DNA from: Cristatella mucedo
Lineage: Eukaryota; Bryozoa; Phylactolaemata; Cristatellidae
Direction: 5' to 3'
Assembly: GCA_009760855.2 (NCBI GenBank)
Contig: WPIO01000053.1
Span: 2,055,001-2,119,000, forward strand
Length of the DNA stretch: 64,000 bases
Below, one piece after another: positions 61,930 through 64,000 of this stretch. Numbering within the stretch: position 1 is the first letter of the stretch; every line of letters begins with the position of its first letter. The notes beneath the pieces are model-generated. The model made no database searches. It was not told the DNA's origin and saw only the letters and a list, made by a program, of their open reading frames with translations. The translations under genes and the position numbers were made by a program.

Positions 61930-62588
61930 CTCTGTCACTGGGTAGGGATGGGATTCCAGCCTGCCGGACATCTGCTGGCCTGGGAAGGGAGGGAGCAGAT
62001 GAGGCATTCTGTGGCCAGTTGCTGGCAGCCGACCCTAATAAAAATCTTCACCGTCAACCCTGGCTTTTGCAGAGCAGCTGAGGTCGGAGGCTTCCTGCCG
62101 GCTAGCCAGACAACGGCTGGACTTCCACCTTTGTTATCGGTGGTCACTGTTTGCCAAACCTATTACAGGGTTATGATTGCCACGGGCCATCGCTGCCTGC
62201 CTGGCTAGCAGCATAAACCTGCAGGTGCATGGCACTGGGAGCGATGCTGCTGCTGCTGCAGTTCTGCCGCCGGCACAGTTGCCTCGGTCACAGCTGCTGC
62301 CTGCTAGCCATCGTCTCAGCGCTGCTGCACCCCCCCCCCCGATCATTGCTCATCGAAATATCCGAAATATCTCGTGAACCACAGGCCCCCTCTACTTTGT
62401 TGGCCATCAACTCGCATCCGGCCTTCGATTCCGGCTGTGGATGTCGAGCGAGCGGCCGGCCGGTATACAGCTCTGCGTCATCCGCCCGGACAACCAGCGC
62501 GCATGCGCGGGCATCTCAGCAGAAGAGGCTGCGAGCTGATCGGCTTTGTGTGCACACTAGGACACGTTCGTCACTCTCTGTGTTGCAG

Positions 62589-62882
62589 AAGGCAGCCCAC
62601 CAGTTATCACCACGCATCCTTCGAGCGTCTACATTCCTCTCAGTCAAGCCAAGACGCTGCCATGCCGGGCCGCCGGGTCTCCTGCCCCGAGGATCACGTG
62701 GTACAAGGACGGCGTGCACGTCGTCACGCAGCACGACGACCCAGGCTCCTACTACGAGGTGGTCGCCGAGGGCGACCTGCTGCTGCTGCGAGCGCAGCGC
62801 CACCACTTCGGGCAGTACTACTGCAATGCTACAAACGAGTACGGCTATGCCATCAGCAACAACGCCACTGTCAGCATGGCAT
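62589..62882 (+). CDS. robo: Ig-domain exon, closest to Roundabout (Robo) Ig1
   Basis: A 294-bp exon lies between ctctctgtgttgcag and t|GTGAGT. It enters and leaves in phase 1, the usual symmetric Ig-exon form, and encodes 97 full codons without a stop. Landmarks: SPPVITTHPSSV (A strand), Cys25 in TLPCRAAG, Trp37 in RITWYKDG, then DDPGS, a GDLLLL strand and Cys78 in FGQYYCNATN. The usual Asp before GxYxC is replaced (HFG). CNAT and NNAT are N-glycosylation sequons. The combination PP.I..HPS.V, WYKDG, T..DDP.S and S.NA....A follows Robo Ig1, the Slit- and heparan-sulphate-binding domain of these axon-guidance receptors, as recalled from the family. Another I-set receptor remains possible. Further Ig, FN3 and transmembrane exons would lie beyond the window. 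Confidence 0.8.
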
Positions 62883-63046
62883 GTGAGTTCGGGGCTGCGA
62901 CGGCGGCGGAGCGTGGGCTGTGCACTGTCGCGTTTGCAGGCTGCCTGCCATAGAGTTTCCATTCCAGCCAGCAGCCACCGTTTGCAAGCCGTCCGAGTTG
63001 GTTCGTCCGACGACTGGTTGCAGTTAAAGGGATTTTCAGGCTGTGC

Positions 63047-63134
63047 TGCTGCTGTGCTGCCTTCCCCTTCCCTTGGGAGTAGCTTCCCCCTGCTGCTGTG
63101 CTGCCTTCCCCTTCCCTTGGGAGTAGCTTCCCCC
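63047..63134. repeat. 44-bp tandem duplication
   Basis: The unit starting tgctgctgtgctgccttccc and ending in agcttcccc is repeated at 63091 without visible mismatch. Confidence 0.93.
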
Positions 63135-63209
63135 TGCTGCTGCTCACTGGTGGCAGAGCGGCGAGTAAGCTGGGGCATTAACCGTAAAGGAGACATCAAA
63201 TAAGAATAT

Positions 63210-63385
63210 ATCAATAATAATAATCCACTTGTATATTGCCCTCAGAGTACTTGGTCTCATTCTAGGCGTTTTCCATATTCTGTAAAGGAAGCGTGACCGT
63301 AGCGTACACGGTGCAAGGTGTCAGCGTGCACAATATGGTTATCGGTAACATGCAGAATGTCAAACGACGTGTCAGGGTGTTGGAT
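63210..63385 (-). mobile_element. LINE-X 3' end fragment, reverse
   Basis: Tail repeats (aataataataatcc), a worn terminal block (aacgcctagaatgagaccaa on the minus strand) and UTR remnants. Confidence 0.75.
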
Positions 63386-63962
63386 GTGATTGCGTCAGCA
63401 GTAGCTGTGTGCATGCAACAGCGCCGACTGTGGTGGGGCCGGCAGCTGCTAGCCGATGCCTGAGCAGGAGTGGCGAATGGTAGAAGGAAGGAGATGACAC
63501 CGGAAACGTTTGCCGGAGAGTGCATCGACTCGAGGGCATCCCATGCATCCCATGCACACTGCTTTGGCCGCAGCACGGTTGCTTGCAAGAGTGACGAAGG
63601 GCCGAACTCCTGCTGCTGCTGCTGCTGCTGCTGTGCTTTAGCTCATCCCAGCTGTTTTTCACAAGGCAATTGGAGGAGCCAGCATGTGTAGGTGACACTG
63701 ATGTGGTCACAAGCTGTGGGCACGGCAGGCATGGCGGCCAGCTACAGGTCATCCGGGCATGGCGGTGGCCAGGGGCAGCGAGGCATGGTGGCTGGGATGA
63801 GCTGGGGTCAAAGTCTGGAGCTGGAGCAGTATGGCCGCCGGCACACGGCTACTTCTGCGTCGTCCTTCAGTGCTGGCTGCCCACGCCTCTGCTGTCTGCG
63901 CCTGTGCTCCCCCACCCGTTCTGCTGCTGTGCTGCATGCAGCCTGTGAGTTATCCTTCGCAG

Positions 63963-64000
63963 GGTCGGCCAAAGCTGACCCGAGAGCCCTTCATCCCTCC
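63963..64000 (+). CDS. Possible start of the next exon, cut by the window end
   Basis: tgagttatccttcgcag could be a 3' splice site ending at 63962. Read in phase 1 after the preceding T, the remaining 38 bases are open (WSAKADPRALHPS), but this does not resemble the usual Robo Ig1-Ig2 linker. A second acceptor-like site ends at 63941. Evidence is weak. Confidence 0.15.

Larger units (their letters stand above)
62883..63962 (+). other. Presumed intron after the Ig exon
   Basis: Begins GTGAGT. Contains a 44-bp tandem duplication, a LINE-X tail and CTG repeats near 63614. No further Ig-like exon is visible. Confidence 0.45.

Noticed and set aside
62229-63203. 324-codon + frame over the Ig exon
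   Set aside because: It reads the exon in the wrong frame. The frame giving Cys..Trp..YxC with matching splice phases is the real one.
62516-63214. 232-codon minus frame
   Set aside because: Shadow of the GC-rich Ig exon and its flanks; no recognisable domain.

Overview
This is nuclear DNA of an animal, most likely a non-vertebrate bilaterian. The species cannot be read from the window. Supporting signs are spliced exons with GT..AG borders, an immunoglobulin domain closest to the first Ig domain of the axon-guidance receptor Roundabout (Robo), tRNA-derived SINEs, CR1/L2-type LINEs and very heavy microsatellite load. No operons, ribosome binding sites, CRISPR arrays or intact tRNA/rRNA genes were seen.

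Layout. 0-19.4 kb is a graveyard of two LINE families and two SINE families. LINE-X has a 3' tail ending in (ATT)n and includes a copy with a long open reverse transcriptase frame at 4.6-5.6 kb. LINE-Y has an (ACATT)n tail. SINE-A has a tRNA head and its own body. SINE-B has a tRNA head and a tail that matches the LINE-X tail. 19.4-21.7 kb is very GC- and CpG-rich and may be a promoter island, but no gene was identified there. 21.9-45 kb is rich in GCTG/CAGC motifs, with microsatellites, a 0.87-kb pyrimidine minisatellite at 39.4-40.3 kb and scattered LINE/SINE copies.

From 45.0 kb to the right edge lies the one gene supported here, on the + strand. A first coding exon (45006-45117) encodes a signal peptide and ends in phase 1. 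About 17.5 kb downstream a symmetric phase 1-1 exon (62589-62882) encodes one complete Ig domain resembling Robo Ig1. A possible 51-bp mini-exon (45908-45958) and a possible next exon at 63963 are weaker. The rest of the gene would lie beyond the window.

The long first intron carries more LINE/SINE copies. It also holds, on the - strand at 56643-58644, a full-length but broken copy of an uncharacterised many-copy animal protein, with a minisatellite expanded inside its linker. Other notable patterns are nested insertions with target-site duplications, microsatellites grown out of LINE/SINE tails, several perfect short-loop palindromes, and a strong excess of long G/C homopolymers over A/T homopolymers.
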